Origin: an uncultured Chitinophaga sp.
GTDB lineage: Bacteria; Bacteroidota; Bacteroidia; Chitinophagales; Chitinophagaceae
DNA: 64,000 bases
Reading direction: 5' to 3'
NCBI RefSeq assembly: GCF_946479755.1
Contig: NZ_CAMLHC010000020.1
Coordinates: 1 to 64,000, forward strand
The notes beneath the pieces were generated by a model that made no database searches, was not told the origin of the DNA, and saw only the letters and a program-made list of their open reading frames with translations. The translations under genes and the position numbers were made by a program. Position 1 is the stretch's first letter. Each line of letters starts with the position of its first letter. Positions 43,316 through 52,420 of this stretch are shown here, in pieces.

Positions 43316-44695
43316 GTGGCACTGATCAAATCAATATCCGGTATTCGCGGAACCATAGGCGGTAAGCCCGGTGAAGGACTCTCTCCCCTTGATGTGGTGA
43401 AATTCACTGCAGCATACGGGACCTGGCTCTCCTCCCAGACCGACAACCGCAAAGTGGTAATAGGCCGTGATGGCCGTATTTCCGGCGAAATGGTGAAAAA
43501 CCTGGTAGTATCCACGCTCAACAGCCTGGGAATCGATGTAGTTGATCTGGGCCTGTCTACTACGCCAACAGTAGAAATTGCTGTGAAAATGGAAAATGCT
43601 GCCGGTGGTATCATCCTTACCGCCAGCCATAATCCGAAGGAATGGAACGCCCTGAAACTGCTGAATGCGGAAGGCGAATTCATTTCCGGCGAAGACGGCG
43701 CAATCCTGCTCGACATTGCAGCACGTGAAGACTTCACCTTTGTGGACGTGAACAAACTCGGTTCCTACACACAGGACGATTCTTACCTGCAAAAACATGT
43801 AGACCTTATAGTGAACTATCCTTTGGTGGATGTGGCCGCTATCAGGGAGCGTAATTTCAAAGTAGTGGTGGATGCCGTTAACTCCACCGGCGCACTGTTC
43901 GTTCCCCCGTTGCTGAAAGCGCTGGGCGTAAACGAAGTAGAAGTGCTGTTCCCGGAAGTGACCGGCAAATTCAGCCATAATCCTGAACCGCTGCCGGAAA
44001 ACCTGACCGCACTGTCCAACGAAGTGAATAAATCCAACGCCGATCTGGGCATCGCTGTGGATCCGGACGTTGACCGCCTCTGCTTCGTTTGCGAAGACGG
44101 CAGCATGTTCGGTGAAGAATATACCCTCGTTGCGGTGGCCGACTACGTGCTCAGCAAACGCAAAGGCAATACCGTTTCCAACATGTCTTCCACACAGGCG
44201 TTGAAAGACGTGACGCTGAAAAACGGCGGCGAATACAATCCTTCTGCCGTAGGCGAAGTGAACGTGGTAAGAAAAATGAAAGCGACCAACGCTGTCATCG
44301 GCGGTGAAGGCAACGGCGGCATCATCGTGCCGGACCTGCACTACGGCCGCGATGCACTCATCGGCATCGGTCTTTTCCTGACCCACCTTGCACACAGCAA
44401 AAAAAGCATCAAAGCGCTGCGTAACAGCTATCCTGACTATTTCATCTCCAAAAATAAAATCGAGCTGGATAAAGGGGTGGATGTAAAAACCATCTTCGAA
44501 AAAATCAAAGGCAAATACAAAAATCAGCCGGTAAACACGGAAGATGGCCTGAAGATCGAATTCGACAAGGACTGGGTACACCTGCGTACCTCCAATACGG
44601 AACCTATTATCCGTATCTACGCGGAAAGCCAGAATGAAACCACGGCAGACAACATCGCCAAAAGAATCATGCAGGACATCAAAGAATTCATGTAG
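43316..44695 (+). CDS. glmM: Phosphoglucosamine mutase
   Basis: Alpha-D-phosphohexomutase of 459 aa that converts glucosamine-6-phosphate to glucosamine-1-phosphate for cell-wall and LPS precursors. Motifs: SISGIRGTIGG, ILTASHNPKEWN (catalytic phosphoserine), DPDVDRL (Mg site, DxDxDR), GEGNGGIIVPD (sugar specificity) and RTSNTEPIIRIY. I chose GTG 43316 because homologues begin at the ALIKSISGIRG segment; a TTG at 43307 is also open. Another hexose mutase of the same family cannot be fully excluded. Confidence 0.87.
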   Translation: MALIKSISGIRGTIGGKPGEGLSPLDVVKFTAAYGTWLSSQTDNRKVVIGRDGRISGEMVKNLVVSTLNSLGIDVVDLGLSTTPTVEIAVKMENAAGGIILTASHNPKEWNALKLLNAEGEFISGEDGAILLDIAAREDFTFVDVNKLGSYTQDDSYLQKHVDLIVNYPLVDVAAIRERNFKVVVDAVNSTGALFVPPLLKALGVNEVEVLFPEVTGKFSHNPEPLPENLTALSNEVNKSNADLGIAVDPDVDRLCFVCEDGSMFGEEYTLVAVADYVLSKRKGNTVSNMSSTQALKDVTLKNGGEYNPSAVGEVNVVRKMKATNAVIGGEGNGGIIVPDLHYGRDALIGIGLFLTHLAHSKKSIKALRNSYPDYFISKNKIELDKGVDVKTIFEKIKGKYKNQPVNTEDGLKIEFDKDWVHLRTSNTEPIIRIYAESQNETTADNIAKRIMQDIKEFM

Positions 44696-44715
44696 ATTTT
44701 TTGATATAGATACTA

Positions 44716-44765
44716 AACAAGAAGACCGAAGCGGATCATACCTGCTTCGGTCTTCTTGTTTTATT
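44716..44765. terminator. Bidirectional terminator between glmM and cysteine desulfurase
   Basis: A perfect 17-bp stem (44716-44732 with 44744-44760) around an 11-nt loop, with T-runs on both strands. It lies between convergent genes and fits a shared terminator. Confidence 0.9.
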
Positions 44766-44774
44766 GTAAAGGGA

Positions 44775-45902
44775 TCAGATCAGCTCTTTCAGTTTAGCGA
44801 TCACCTTATCCACCTCTGTTCTTGTATTGTTTTTGGAGAAGGAGAAACGTACCGCTATCTGGTTAGGATTGCTGTTAATGGCACGGATCACATGAGAGCC
44901 TGCGTTAGCCCCGGAAGTGCAGGCACTGCCGCCGGAGGCGCAGATACCGTTGATATCGAGGTTGAACAGGATCATTTCGCTCTTCTCTGATTTCGGGAAA
45001 GACACGTTCAGTACGGTGTACAGGCTGCGGCCTTTCAGGTCGCCGTTGAAGGTAACACCCGGAATATTCTTTTCCAGCTCTGCTGCCATGTACTGACGCA
45101 GGTCGTTGATATAGGCGCTGTGCTCCGCCAGGTGTTCAGTGGCCAGTTCCAGCGCTTTGGCAAACCCGATGATGCCATAGAGGTTTTCGGTACCGGCGCG
45201 CATATTGCGTTCCTGGCTGCCTCCCTGGATGTAGGGATTGATTTTCACGTTTTCATTGATGTACAGGATACCCACACCTTTAGGGCCGTGAAACTTATGT
45301 CCTGCAGCGGTAATGAAATGGACCGGCGTATTGCGCAGGTCAAACGGATAGTGCCCTACGGTTTGTACCGTATCGGAATGGAAGATAGCGTCAAATTCCT
45401 TGCACAGGGTACCTACGGCGTTCAGGTCGAGCAGGTTACCGATTTCGTTGTTGGCGTGCATCAGTGTTACCAGGCATTTGCCGCCGGCATTTTGCAACAG
45501 CTCGCGGAGGTGCTCCATGTCAATATGGCCGGATGGCAGTATTTTGACAAAAGACAGCCCGATACCACGATGGTGATGCAGGTACTCTACCGTGTGAAGG
45601 GTAGCATGGTGCTCTATCGGGGAAGAGATGATGTGTTTGCATCCCAGGTCATTCACCGCAGCATTGATAGCCGTGTTGCTGCTTTCGGTGCCGCCGGAGG
45701 TAAAAAATATTTCTCCCGGGTGCGCGTTCAGGATCTTCGCCACTGATTTGCGTGCATTTTCTATACCCAGCCTGGTTTCTCTTCCATAGGAGTAGATAGA
45801 TGAAGGGTTACCGAACTTTTCCGTCATATAGGGCAGCATGGCATCCAATACCACCGGGTCCAGAGCCGTGGTCGCTGCATTATCAAAATAAATTCTTTCC
45901 AA
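44775..45902 (-). CDS. Cysteine desulfurase (NifS/IscS-like)
   Basis: PLP enzyme that takes sulfur from cysteine for Fe-S clusters and tRNA thiolation. Features: IYFDNAATTALDP at the N-terminus, HANNEIGN, PLP lysine in TAAGHKFHGPKG, and the active-site loop ICASGGSACTSG with Cys. I chose TTG 45902 because relatives start with M-x-RIYFDNAATT; the frame stays open to TTG 45947, which would add 15 residues. It is monocistronic between the glmM terminator and a hairpin repeat. Confidence 0.9.
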   Translation of the reverse strand: MERIYFDNAATTALDPVVLDAMLPYMTEKFGNPSSIYSYGRETRLGIENARKSVAKILNAHPGEIFFTSGGTESSNTAINAAVNDLGCKHIISSPIEHHATLHTVEYLHHHRGIGLSFVKILPSGHIDMEHLRELLQNAGGKCLVTLMHANNEIGNLLDLNAVGTLCKEFDAIFHSDTVQTVGHYPFDLRNTPVHFITAAGHKFHGPKGVGILYINENVKINPYIQGGSQERNMRAGTENLYGIIGFAKALELATEHLAEHSAYINDLRQYMAAELEKNIPGVTFNGDLKGRSLYTVLNVSFPKSEKSEMILFNLDINGICASGGSACTSGANAGSHVIRAINSNPNQIAVRFSFSKNNTRTEVDKVIAKLKELI

Positions 45903-45962
45903 TGTTGGTGGTTTTTGATGAAGGCTATTTTCTAATGGTGCCACCAAAGTTCCGAAAAATTT

Positions 45963-46004
45963 GGATATTTTGATATTTGGATATTTTCAAATATCAAAAT
46001 ATCC
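45963..46004. repeat. 17-bp hairpin built from GATATTTTGATAT words
   Basis: GGATATTTTGATATTTG (45963-45979) pairs perfectly with 45988-46004 around an 8-nt loop. It lies between the regulator stop and the desulfurase start. AT-rich, with runs of T nearby; it may act as a weak terminator for the kinase-regulator operon, and it shares its core word with repeats at 22141 and 26752. Confidence 0.7.
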
Positions 46005-46018
46005 GAATTTTAAAAGGG

Positions 46019-46732
46019 TCAGGAATTTCTGTTGATCAGGTCATAAAACCGGTCGCGGTAGCCATCGCTGATGGGGATGGACTGGTTGGCGATCATCACG
46101 GTATTTTTCTCCACCGAATTGATTTTATTGAGTGACACCAGGTAAGAGCGGTGCACGCGGATAAACTTATCGGCCGGCAGGCGGGTTTCGAATGACTTGA
46201 GGCTGCGCAGTGTCAGCACGGGCAGATTGGGAGTATAAATTTTCGTATAGTCTTTGAGTGCTTCAATGAAAAGAATGTCTTCAAGATTGATCTTGATGAT
46301 TTTATATTCCGTTTTGATAAAGATGTAGTCGTTGGTAAAGGTGGCCGTATCGAGGGGGGCCGCCTTCTGCTGGTTGGCCGTAAACGTCTCTCCGGCTTTG
46401 GCAGCCGCTTTCAGGAAACGTTCAAACGGAACGGGTTTCAGCAAATAATCTACTACATCGAGGTTAAAGCCGTCCAGCGCGTATTCGCCGTAAGCGGTGG
46501 TAAAGATGACCATCGGCGGGTACTTCAGGGACTTCAGGAACTGTATGCCGGTAATATCCGGCATCTTGATATCCAGAAAAACCAGGTCTACCGGCTCTTC
46601 CTGGATAAAGCGCAGGGCATTGGCGGCGTTTTCAAACTTGCCGGCCAGCTGAAGGAAAGGTACTTTTCGGATATAGTCCTCCAGGATTTCCAGTGCCAGC
46701 GGCTCGTCATCCACAGCGATACACTTTATCAT
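46019..46732 (-). CDS. LytTR-family response regulator
   Basis: A 237-aa regulator. Receiver domain 1-120 with acidic pair Asp8-Asp9, phosphoacceptor Asp54 in LVFLDIKMPD, Thr in VIFTTAYGEY and Lys in LLKPVPF. A LytTR DNA-binding domain follows (about 135-235; KINLEDILFIEALKDYTKIY, FIRVHRSYLVSLNKI). Its start overlaps the sensor kinase stop by 4 nt, so the pair forms a two-component system. Targets are unknown; phased repeats upstream of the kinase gene are candidate sites. Confidence 0.94.
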   Translation of the reverse strand: MIKCIAVDDEPLALEILEDYIRKVPFLQLAGKFENAANALRFIQEEPVDLVFLDIKMPDITGIQFLKSLKYPPMVIFTTAYGEYALDGFNLDVVDYLLKPVPFERFLKAAAKAGETFTANQQKAAPLDTATFTNDYIFIKTEYKIIKINLEDILFIEALKDYTKIYTPNLPVLTLRSLKSFETRLPADKFIRVHRSYLVSLNKINSVEKNTVMIANQSIPISDGYRDRFYDLINRNS

Positions 46733-48033
46733 TTTTTCAATACTATTTTAAGATCCACAATAAACTGGTTGTCTGTTTCCGTGATGGTGATTTCATGGTC
46801 TCCGTGATAGAGCATGTCCAGTCTTTTCAATACGTTCTGTAACCCGATACCGCCTCTTTCGGACACCCGTTCTTTAAAGAGGCTGTTTCTGACAATTAAT
46901 CTGATCATATTTTCGGTAATAGTGATGTCGATGTTGATAAAGGATTCTTCCGCATAGCTGATGCCGTGCTTAAACGCATTCTCCACAAAAGGCACCAGCA
47001 GCATAGGTTCTATCAGGCAGTCCGATGCCTGGCCTTTTAAATGATAATGGATGTCAATTTCATTCGGCAGCCGCAACCGTTGTATGTCGATGTAGTCCTG
47101 TAGGTATTTCAGTTCCTGTTCCAGTTGTACTTTGTCCTCATTGGATTCGTAGATCATATACCGCATAATGGTTGACAACTTCAGGATCGCGTGTTCTGTT
47201 TGTCCTGATTGTTTGTGCGCCAGTGAATAAATAGTATTCAGACAATTAAAAAGGAAATGCGGGTTTATTTGTGACTTCAGGAATTTCAGTTCTGCATTCA
47301 GTTTTTCTACTTTCAACGCTTCCCGTTGTTTTTCACTTTCAAACCACTCTACGGCAATTTTGATGAATCCGCTCATAAACAGCATCAGCAACGCAAAAAA
47401 ACCAGAGCGGCGAAGCACTTCCGGGAACAGCAGGTAATCCCAGAAAGAGACTTTGTCTTCAATGACCCGGAACCAGCGTGGCGGCGGCATTGGCATAGTT
47501 GTTACCACCGGTTTGGCCATGGCGAAGATATGCGTCCTGGTGTTGCCCAACGGTGTGGCCGCGGCAGTGGCTCCGAACTGCACTCCCTCTTCCTCTTTCA
47601 TCTCATAACGATGGTTAAACGGAGGAAACCCCTTGCTTGTTACATCATTGGCTAATTTGGCTTTATCGAGGCGCACGGTCATCATCGGGCCACGACCGAT
47701 GTAGTTGCGGAAAAAATAAAAGTCCAGCGCCGCCTGCTGTGCGGTAATAAACACCACCAGCAATATCACGGTGCAGAGGTACTGAACAATCTTCTGCCGG
47801 TTGAAATAACGCGGTATCAATACATAGATGTTCAGGTAAAAAATGGCGATCAGAAAGAGGTTGTCAATCAGCTCCTTGACAAAAAAAGTTTTATGCAGAA
47901 TCTGAATGCGGTAAATGAAAAAAGGAAAGAATAAAAAACATACCCATCCCAATATGTGCAGGGAGACGACGACCGGGCGATTCTTTAATATACGTTTGAA
48001 GTGGAGCATCATTGTAATTGATGCGATAAACAT
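46729..48033 (-). CDS. LytS-type sensor histidine kinase
   Basis: A 434-aa membrane kinase. Four or so hydrophobic segments lie in the N-terminal 230 residues, with a periplasmic loop between them. A His_kinase domain follows: LKSQINPHFLFNCLNTIYSL with the phosphoacceptor His, LEQELKYLQDYIDIQRLR, and an ATPase part with LVPFVENAFKHG and GIGLQNVLKRL. This is the non-orthodox kinase family that pairs with LytTR regulators. Start ATG 48033, with ATG pairs at 48012/48009 as alternatives. Confidence 0.92.
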   Translation of the reverse strand: MFIASITMMLHFKRILKNRPVVVSLHILGWVCFLFFPFFIYRIQILHKTFFVKELIDNLFLIAIFYLNIYVLIPRYFNRQKIVQYLCTVILLVVFITAQQAALDFYFFRNYIGRGPMMTVRLDKAKLANDVTSKGFPPFNHRYEMKEEEGVQFGATAAATPLGNTRTHIFAMAKPVVTTMPMPPPRWFRVIEDKVSFWDYLLFPEVLRRSGFFALLMLFMSGFIKIAVEWFESEKQREALKVEKLNAELKFLKSQINPHFLFNCLNTIYSLAHKQSGQTEHAILKLSTIMRYMIYESNEDKVQLEQELKYLQDYIDIQRLRLPNEIDIHYHLKGQASDCLIEPMLLVPFVENAFKHGISYAEESFINIDITITENMIRLIVRNSLFKERVSERGGIGLQNVLKRLDMLYHGDHEITITETDNQFIVDLKIVLKK

Positions 48034-48106
48034 ACAACGGTATCCGGTATAGCGTGTGTTAAAGTTTGTTAATCCTGGTATAAGGGATTGTTAAAATTGG
48101 AACGGG

Positions 48107-48180
48107 ATTAAAAGCTTCTTAAAATCTTCTTAAAATTGCACCCATAGGGAATCCCACCCAGTCTTAAGATCACTTAAAAC
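48107..48180. promoter_or_regulatory. Phased TTAAAA repeats upstream of the two-component operon
   Basis: Three tandem 11-bp units (ATTAAAAGCTT, CTTAAAATCTT, CTTAAAATTGC) at 48107-48139 and two more CTTAAG/CTTAAAA words 10 bp apart at 48163-48179. LytTR regulators bind direct repeats spaced about one helical turn, and this region is the leader of the kinase gene, so autoregulation is possible. Confidence 0.45.
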
Positions 48181-48213
48181 CAGGCGGGATTACACCCTGA
48201 ACAGACAACATTC

Positions 48214-48549
48214 TTATTGCACGCCAGCCACCTGCATCTTTATTAATTCCGTTAGTGTCATGGTAGGTCTTTGATGCGCCATCAGTTTTTCCACCACTGC
48301 CTGCCCTACCCTTTGCGCATCTTCTTTCGTGCGGAAAGGGCGGTTGCCCGCGATGCCGGGCATCACGTCCTGGTAGATAAAGGAACGATGGTCCACCATC
48401 ACCTGGTATCCCCAGCCACCACCCGTTTCAAACGGCACTACCGTCAGCTGCACCATGTCTGACTCCGGTGAGGAATGCAGATGATGCCGGTACACTGCCA
48501 ATAGCAGCAGCGCCGCCGGAACGGCCCAGATTAATTTTCGTTTAGTCAT
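48214..48549 (-). CDS. DUF4907 family protein
   Basis: A 111-aa protein with an N-terminal hydrophobic anchor (KLIWAVPAALLLLAVY) and a small domain with GGGWGYQVMVDHRSFIYQDVMP and GNRPFRTKEDAQRVGQAVVEKL. This is the pattern I know as DUF4907. ATG 48549 overlaps the Kelch gene's stop by 8 nt (ATGACTAA), which supports the start and a coupled translation. Function unknown; probably envelope-located beside the Kelch lipoprotein. Confidence 0.75.
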   Translation of the reverse strand: MTKRKLIWAVPAALLLLAVYRHHLHSSPESDMVQLTVVPFETGGGWGYQVMVDHRSFIYQDVMPGIAGNRPFRTKEDAQRVGQAVVEKLMAHQRPTMTLTELIKMQVAGVQ

Positions 48550-49543
48550 ACTGGTTATATTCCGCCGTTGGGTCAAATTCAAACATATTATCGAACGGCT
48601 GGCTGGAGCTGGTGCCCAGCACTACAAAGCCCCTGTCTTTCACCGCAAAGCCGGTGGCCCCGTTGCGTGCCGCCCCTTCAAAATCGGTTTTCTGTACCCA
48701 CAGGTCCGTGCCCGGATTGTATTCCCACACCGCAGACGAGAGGCTGGTTTTGGTACCGGACACCACATATCCCAGGCCGCGCATCGCGAATGACGCGGCG
48801 CCGCTGCCTTTGAAATTATAGTCGTCGTCGTAGCTCTGGTCGGTTACGTTGTCGATAGAACGCAGCTGCGTCCATGTTTCGGAAGTACCGTCAAACGAAT
48901 AGAAATCTGACACGTAGCTGCCATTGGCGACACCCATGCACAGGTAAGCCTTGTTATTGATCACAAAAACGTTGGCGTCCTGTCTTTTGCCGCTGGTAAG
49001 GCTTTGCACCTGTGTCCATGCATTGGCCGCCGGATCGTAGCGCCAGTTGTCTTTCAGCCAGTTACCGTCATACCCTGTGGCGATATAGCCTTTATCGTTC
49101 AGCGCAAAAGCGACAGCGCCATACCGTGCCGTGCCGGTGAAGTCTGCCTTGCGGGCCCAGGTATTGGCAGCGGGATCGTACTGGTAAAAATCATTCAGCT
49201 TGTTGAGCCCGTCATACCCCGTACCGATATAACCTTTTCCGGCCATGGCCATACCCACAGCACCGCTGCGGCCTACGCCCGGGAAAGGCGCTTTCTGCGT
49301 CCACTGGTTCAGTGTCACATCAAACACCCAGAAATCCTGCAGCCTGTTTTCACCATCGTAGCCGGTGCCCACGTAAGCTTTGTTATCTATCACAAAGGAA
49401 GCGGCAGCACTTCTGCCTACCCCTTCAAACTCAGAACGCTTGATCCAGTTGCCTACTTTAGTAGTCGTGGAGGAGTCCTTGGAACAGGCCACCAGGGAAG
49501 CGACCAATAATAAACTGTAACCTTTTAAATAACGCATTCGCAT
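48542..49543 (-). CDS. Kelch-repeat lipoprotein
   Basis: A 333-aa exported lipoprotein (YLKGYSLLLVASLVAC lipobox, Cys20). It has about six Kelch repeats with the recurring elements GRSxAxxFVI, KAYVGTGYDG, and FWVFDVxxNxWTQ, enough for a beta-propeller. Kelch propellers bind proteins or glycans. The DUF4907 gene overlaps its end, and a DUF4270 lipoprotein gene runs divergently. Related trios occur in other Bacteroidota, as far as I recall. No catalytic residue is evident. Confidence 0.87.
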   Translation of the reverse strand: MRMRYLKGYSLLLVASLVACSKDSSTTTKVGNWIKRSEFEGVGRSAAASFVIDNKAYVGTGYDGENRLQDFWVFDVTLNQWTQKAPFPGVGRSGAVGMAMAGKGYIGTGYDGLNKLNDFYQYDPAANTWARKADFTGTARYGAVAFALNDKGYIATGYDGNWLKDNWRYDPAANAWTQVQSLTSGKRQDANVFVINNKAYLCMGVANGSYVSDFYSFDGTSETWTQLRSIDNVTDQSYDDDYNFKGSGAASFAMRGLGYVVSGTKTSLSSAVWEYNPGTDLWVQKTDFEGAARNGATGFAVKDRGFVVLGTSSSQPFDNMFEFDPTAEYNQYD

Positions 49544-49784
49544 GTTCGTTTTACTGTCGCCAAAATTATCCGTGGAAGCATTCCGGCAAACAGGAAATAG
49601 ACATTCCCCTCTTTTTAACTGACGGATACCGCTTTTTCATCTGCCAGCAGTAATCTTTTGCGTTTAGCCGCGATACAGGCCCTTTTGGCGGCACAAAGAA
49701 CAGAATAATGGATTCATCGATGAATAATGCCCATTGGCATATTACAGCAACGGCAAGTATCGATCGTGTCTAAAATTGCGCACC

Positions 49785-51179
49785 ATGAACTACGATTTTT
49801 TTTCACGCACAGCAACAGGAAGGAAGCAGAGGAACAGAAGGCCTTTGGCGTTAACCTGTTTTGCTTCACGCAAAGGTGCCAGGCTGCAATGCAGCATAAG
49901 ATATTTGCTGCTGCTGGTATTGCTGGCCGGTATGGCAGCCTGCCAGAAAGCAGGCTTCTCCTATGACAATGTGATAGACGACCAACAAACGGATTATATC
50001 CTTACCGACACCCTGTCGGTAGCCATGAAAACCATACGGTATGATTCCGTGCCTACCTCCGGCACCGGCATGCTGCTGGTAGGCACCAAATCAGACCCTT
50101 ACCTCGGGGCCGTCACCGCCGGTTCTTACTTTCAACTCATACAGCCTTCGGGAGCGAATATACCGGTCAACGGCTCCGGCTTCGATTCCCTGCGGCTCCT
50201 GCTGCGCCCCACCGGCTACATCGCCGGCGACTCCCTGCAACCGCAAAGCCTGCAGGTATACCGGGTGACGCAGAGCATCCAGTTCGCCAAAACTTTCTAC
50301 AACCTCTACAACAACAGTAACTTCGCCACAGAAAGCACACCGCTGGGTTCTTTCACCGGCATCGTCCGTCCGAAGACAGACAAAACCGTGCGTATCCCCT
50401 TGTCAGATGCACTGGGCAACCAGCTGTTCACCCTGCTGCGCGATAAAAAACCGGAGGTTTCCGCCGGGCCTAACTTCCTGGATTTCTTCCGCGGCCTGAA
50501 GGTGGTGCCCGGTCCGGGAAGCGCTTCCCTGATGACTTATATGGCACAGGACACGTCGCTGACGATGCGCCTGTATTATCATATCAACGAGATCATACCC
50601 ACCGCGAAATATGTAGACTTTAAGATGAATGCCAGTGAACTGCAGTTCAACCAGATCAGCGTAAACCGCGCCGGCACGCCCCTGGAGCAGCTGCAGGGCA
50701 CTGTAAAGGAACTGCCCTCTTCCGCTACGGGCAACATGTCCTTCACACAATCGCTGACCGGTGTAGGGACCCGCATCGATCTCCCTTATCTTAAAAACAT
50801 GTCACAGCTGGGGCAGTTTTTTAAGATCATGAAAGTGATCCTCACCGTTTACCCTGCCGCCGGTACCTTTAACGGCAGCAGCCAGATACCGGCCAACCTG
50901 GCGCTGTGCCAGGTTGACAAAACCAATACCGTCACCGATACGCTCGCCTACGGTAACCTGACGGTAGACAACCTGTACAACGAAAACACTTATTACACCT
51001 ACGACATCACCAACTACTGTAACACCCAGCTTACCGCCGACGGCACCGCCCTCCGTGGCCTGCTCCTGACAACGCCCGGCGGCCCCGGAAGAAACAGTTT
51101 AGACAGACTGGTGATCAACGACCAGCAGGTACCTAAAAAGAAAATCAAAATACAGGTCTACTACCTGCTGTATAAATAA
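49785..51179 (+). CDS. DUF4270 family lipoprotein
   Basis: A 464-aa protein. The hydrophobic leader RYLLLLVLLAGMAAC with a lipobox follows a long basic N-terminal region, so the true start is uncertain: ATG 49785 is used here; ATG 49734 is further upstream and a later non-ATG start is possible. The mature part (DTLSVAMKTIRYDSVPTSGT, LLVGTKSDPYLG, FDSLRLLL, then a C-terminal RLVINDQQVPKKKIKIQVYYLLY) is typical of DUF4270, a beta-rich Bacteroidota surface family of unknown role. The outer-membrane barrel gene follows after 5 nt. Confidence 0.8.
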   Translation: MNYDFFSRTATGRKQRNRRPLALTCFASRKGARLQCSIRYLLLLVLLAGMAACQKAGFSYDNVIDDQQTDYILTDTLSVAMKTIRYDSVPTSGTGMLLVGTKSDPYLGAVTAGSYFQLIQPSGANIPVNGSGFDSLRLLLRPTGYIAGDSLQPQSLQVYRVTQSIQFAKTFYNLYNNSNFATESTPLGSFTGIVRPKTDKTVRIPLSDALGNQLFTLLRDKKPEVSAGPNFLDFFRGLKVVPGPGSASLMTYMAQDTSLTMRLYYHINEIIPTAKYVDFKMNASELQFNQISVNRAGTPLEQLQGTVKELPSSATGNMSFTQSLTGVGTRIDLPYLKNMSQLGQFFKIMKVILTVYPAAGTFNGSSQIPANLALCQVDKTNTVTDTLAYGNLTVDNLYNENTYYTYDITNYCNTQLTADGTALRGLLLTTPGGPGRNSLDRLVINDQQVPKKKIKIQVYYLLYK

Positions 51180-51184
51180 CGGAC

Positions 51185-52420
51185 ATGACTATGCGCAAAA
51201 AAATATATACCGGTGTCACCGCGCTGTTGCTGCTCACCAGCGCCGCGGAAGCACAACATGGCATCAACTCTATTTATTCCGCCTATGGCATCGGCGATCT
51301 CGAAACAAGGGATTACAGCCGCAATTTCGGGCTTGGCAGCACCGGCATAGGCCGACGCAACAGCGGCTACCTGAACGAGCTGAATCCTGCCTCCTACAGC
51401 GCTTTACCAACACAGAATTTCCTGTTCGACGCCTCCCTGAAAGGACAATACCTCAGTTACTCGGGCAGCAACATCTCGCAGACCGCCACCGACCTCAATT
51501 TCAAACGACTGGCGCTCGGCTTCAAAGCCGCCCGCTGGTGGGGCATCGGCGCCGGTATTACCCCTTTCAGCACGGTAGACTATAAACTGCTCAACAACCA
51601 GTTCATCACCGGCACGGGCAACCCCATCACCGCCACCACCACCGGTACAGGTGGTTTGAACCGGGCCTATATCTCCAATGGTTTTCAGCTCAACAAACAT
51701 TTTTCCGTCGGCGTTTCCACCGGATTCCTGTTCGGTCCTATCAATGTTAGTCAAACCGTGGGTTCCGACTCCCTGGCCACGCAGCATAACCGGTACACTT
51801 TCAAGCCCAACTTCACCGCAGGGGCACAGTATGTGACCAAACTGTCTAAAGACTGGCAGCTGGGCCTTGGTGCCACCTACCGTTTTGAAACGAAGATGAA
51901 GCTGCAACAGAAACTCAACATCGTTAACCAGGACAATACGCCGTATTACACAAAGCAGCTGGCCCCCGGCTATTTCACACTGCCGGCCGAATTCGGCGGC
52001 GGTATCTCCCTCACCAACAATACCATTACCTGGGTAGCCGACTACCGGCGCCAGCAATGGAATGGCCTGGGCGACAAAGGGCTGAACTATTACTACAGGG
52101 ACGGGCAACGGTTTTCCACCGGTGTGGAATATGCTATCAACAAGCAGTATTACAACCGGCCCATAGAAGGGTTGATCCTGCAGGCTGGCTTCAGCTACAA
52201 CGAGTCGCCGTTGGTGATCAAAAACACCGTCATAAAGGATATTTCCGGCACGCTGGGTCTTTCTTTACCCAGCAAAACGGGACAGTTGCGTTATTACGTG
52301 GGGATAGAAGCCGGGCAGCGGGGCACTACCGCCAACGGGCTGATCAAGGAGAATTATGTCAATGCCGTGTTTAACTTCAGCCTGCGGGATATCTGGTTCC
52401 TCAAGCGGCTGAACCAGTAA
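51185..52420 (+). CDS. Outer-membrane beta-barrel protein
   Basis: A 411-aa protein with a signal peptide (MRKKIYTGVTALLLLTSAAEAQ; ATG 51185 or 51191). The N-terminus NSIYSAYGIGDLETRDYSRN followed by LGSTGIGRRN and LNPASYSAL resembles Bacteroidota FadL-like transporters, and alternating aromatic strands run to the end. It is probably cotranscribed with the DUF4270 gene. The cargo is unknown. Its stop is directly adjacent to the stop of the convergent GH1 gene, with no intervening base. Confidence 0.82.
   Translation: MTMRKKIYTGVTALLLLTSAAEAQHGINSIYSAYGIGDLETRDYSRNFGLGSTGIGRRNSGYLNELNPASYSALPTQNFLFDASLKGQYLSYSGSNISQTATDLNFKRLALGFKAARWWGIGAGITPFSTVDYKLLNNQFITGTGNPITATTTGTGGLNRAYISNGFQLNKHFSVGVSTGFLFGPINVSQTVGSDSLATQHNRYTFKPNFTAGAQYVTKLSKDWQLGLGATYRFETKMKLQQKLNIVNQDNTPYYTKQLAPGYFTLPAEFGGGISLTNNTITWVADYRRQQWNGLGDKGLNYYYRDGQRFSTGVEYAINKQYYNRPIEGLILQAGFSYNESPLVIKNTVIKDISGTLGLSLPSKTGQLRYYVGIEAGQRGTTANGLIKENYVNAVFNFSLRDIWFLKRLNQ

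Noticed and set aside
43331..44581. 416-codon minus-strand open frame
   Set aside because: Antisense to glmM, which carries all hexomutase motifs.
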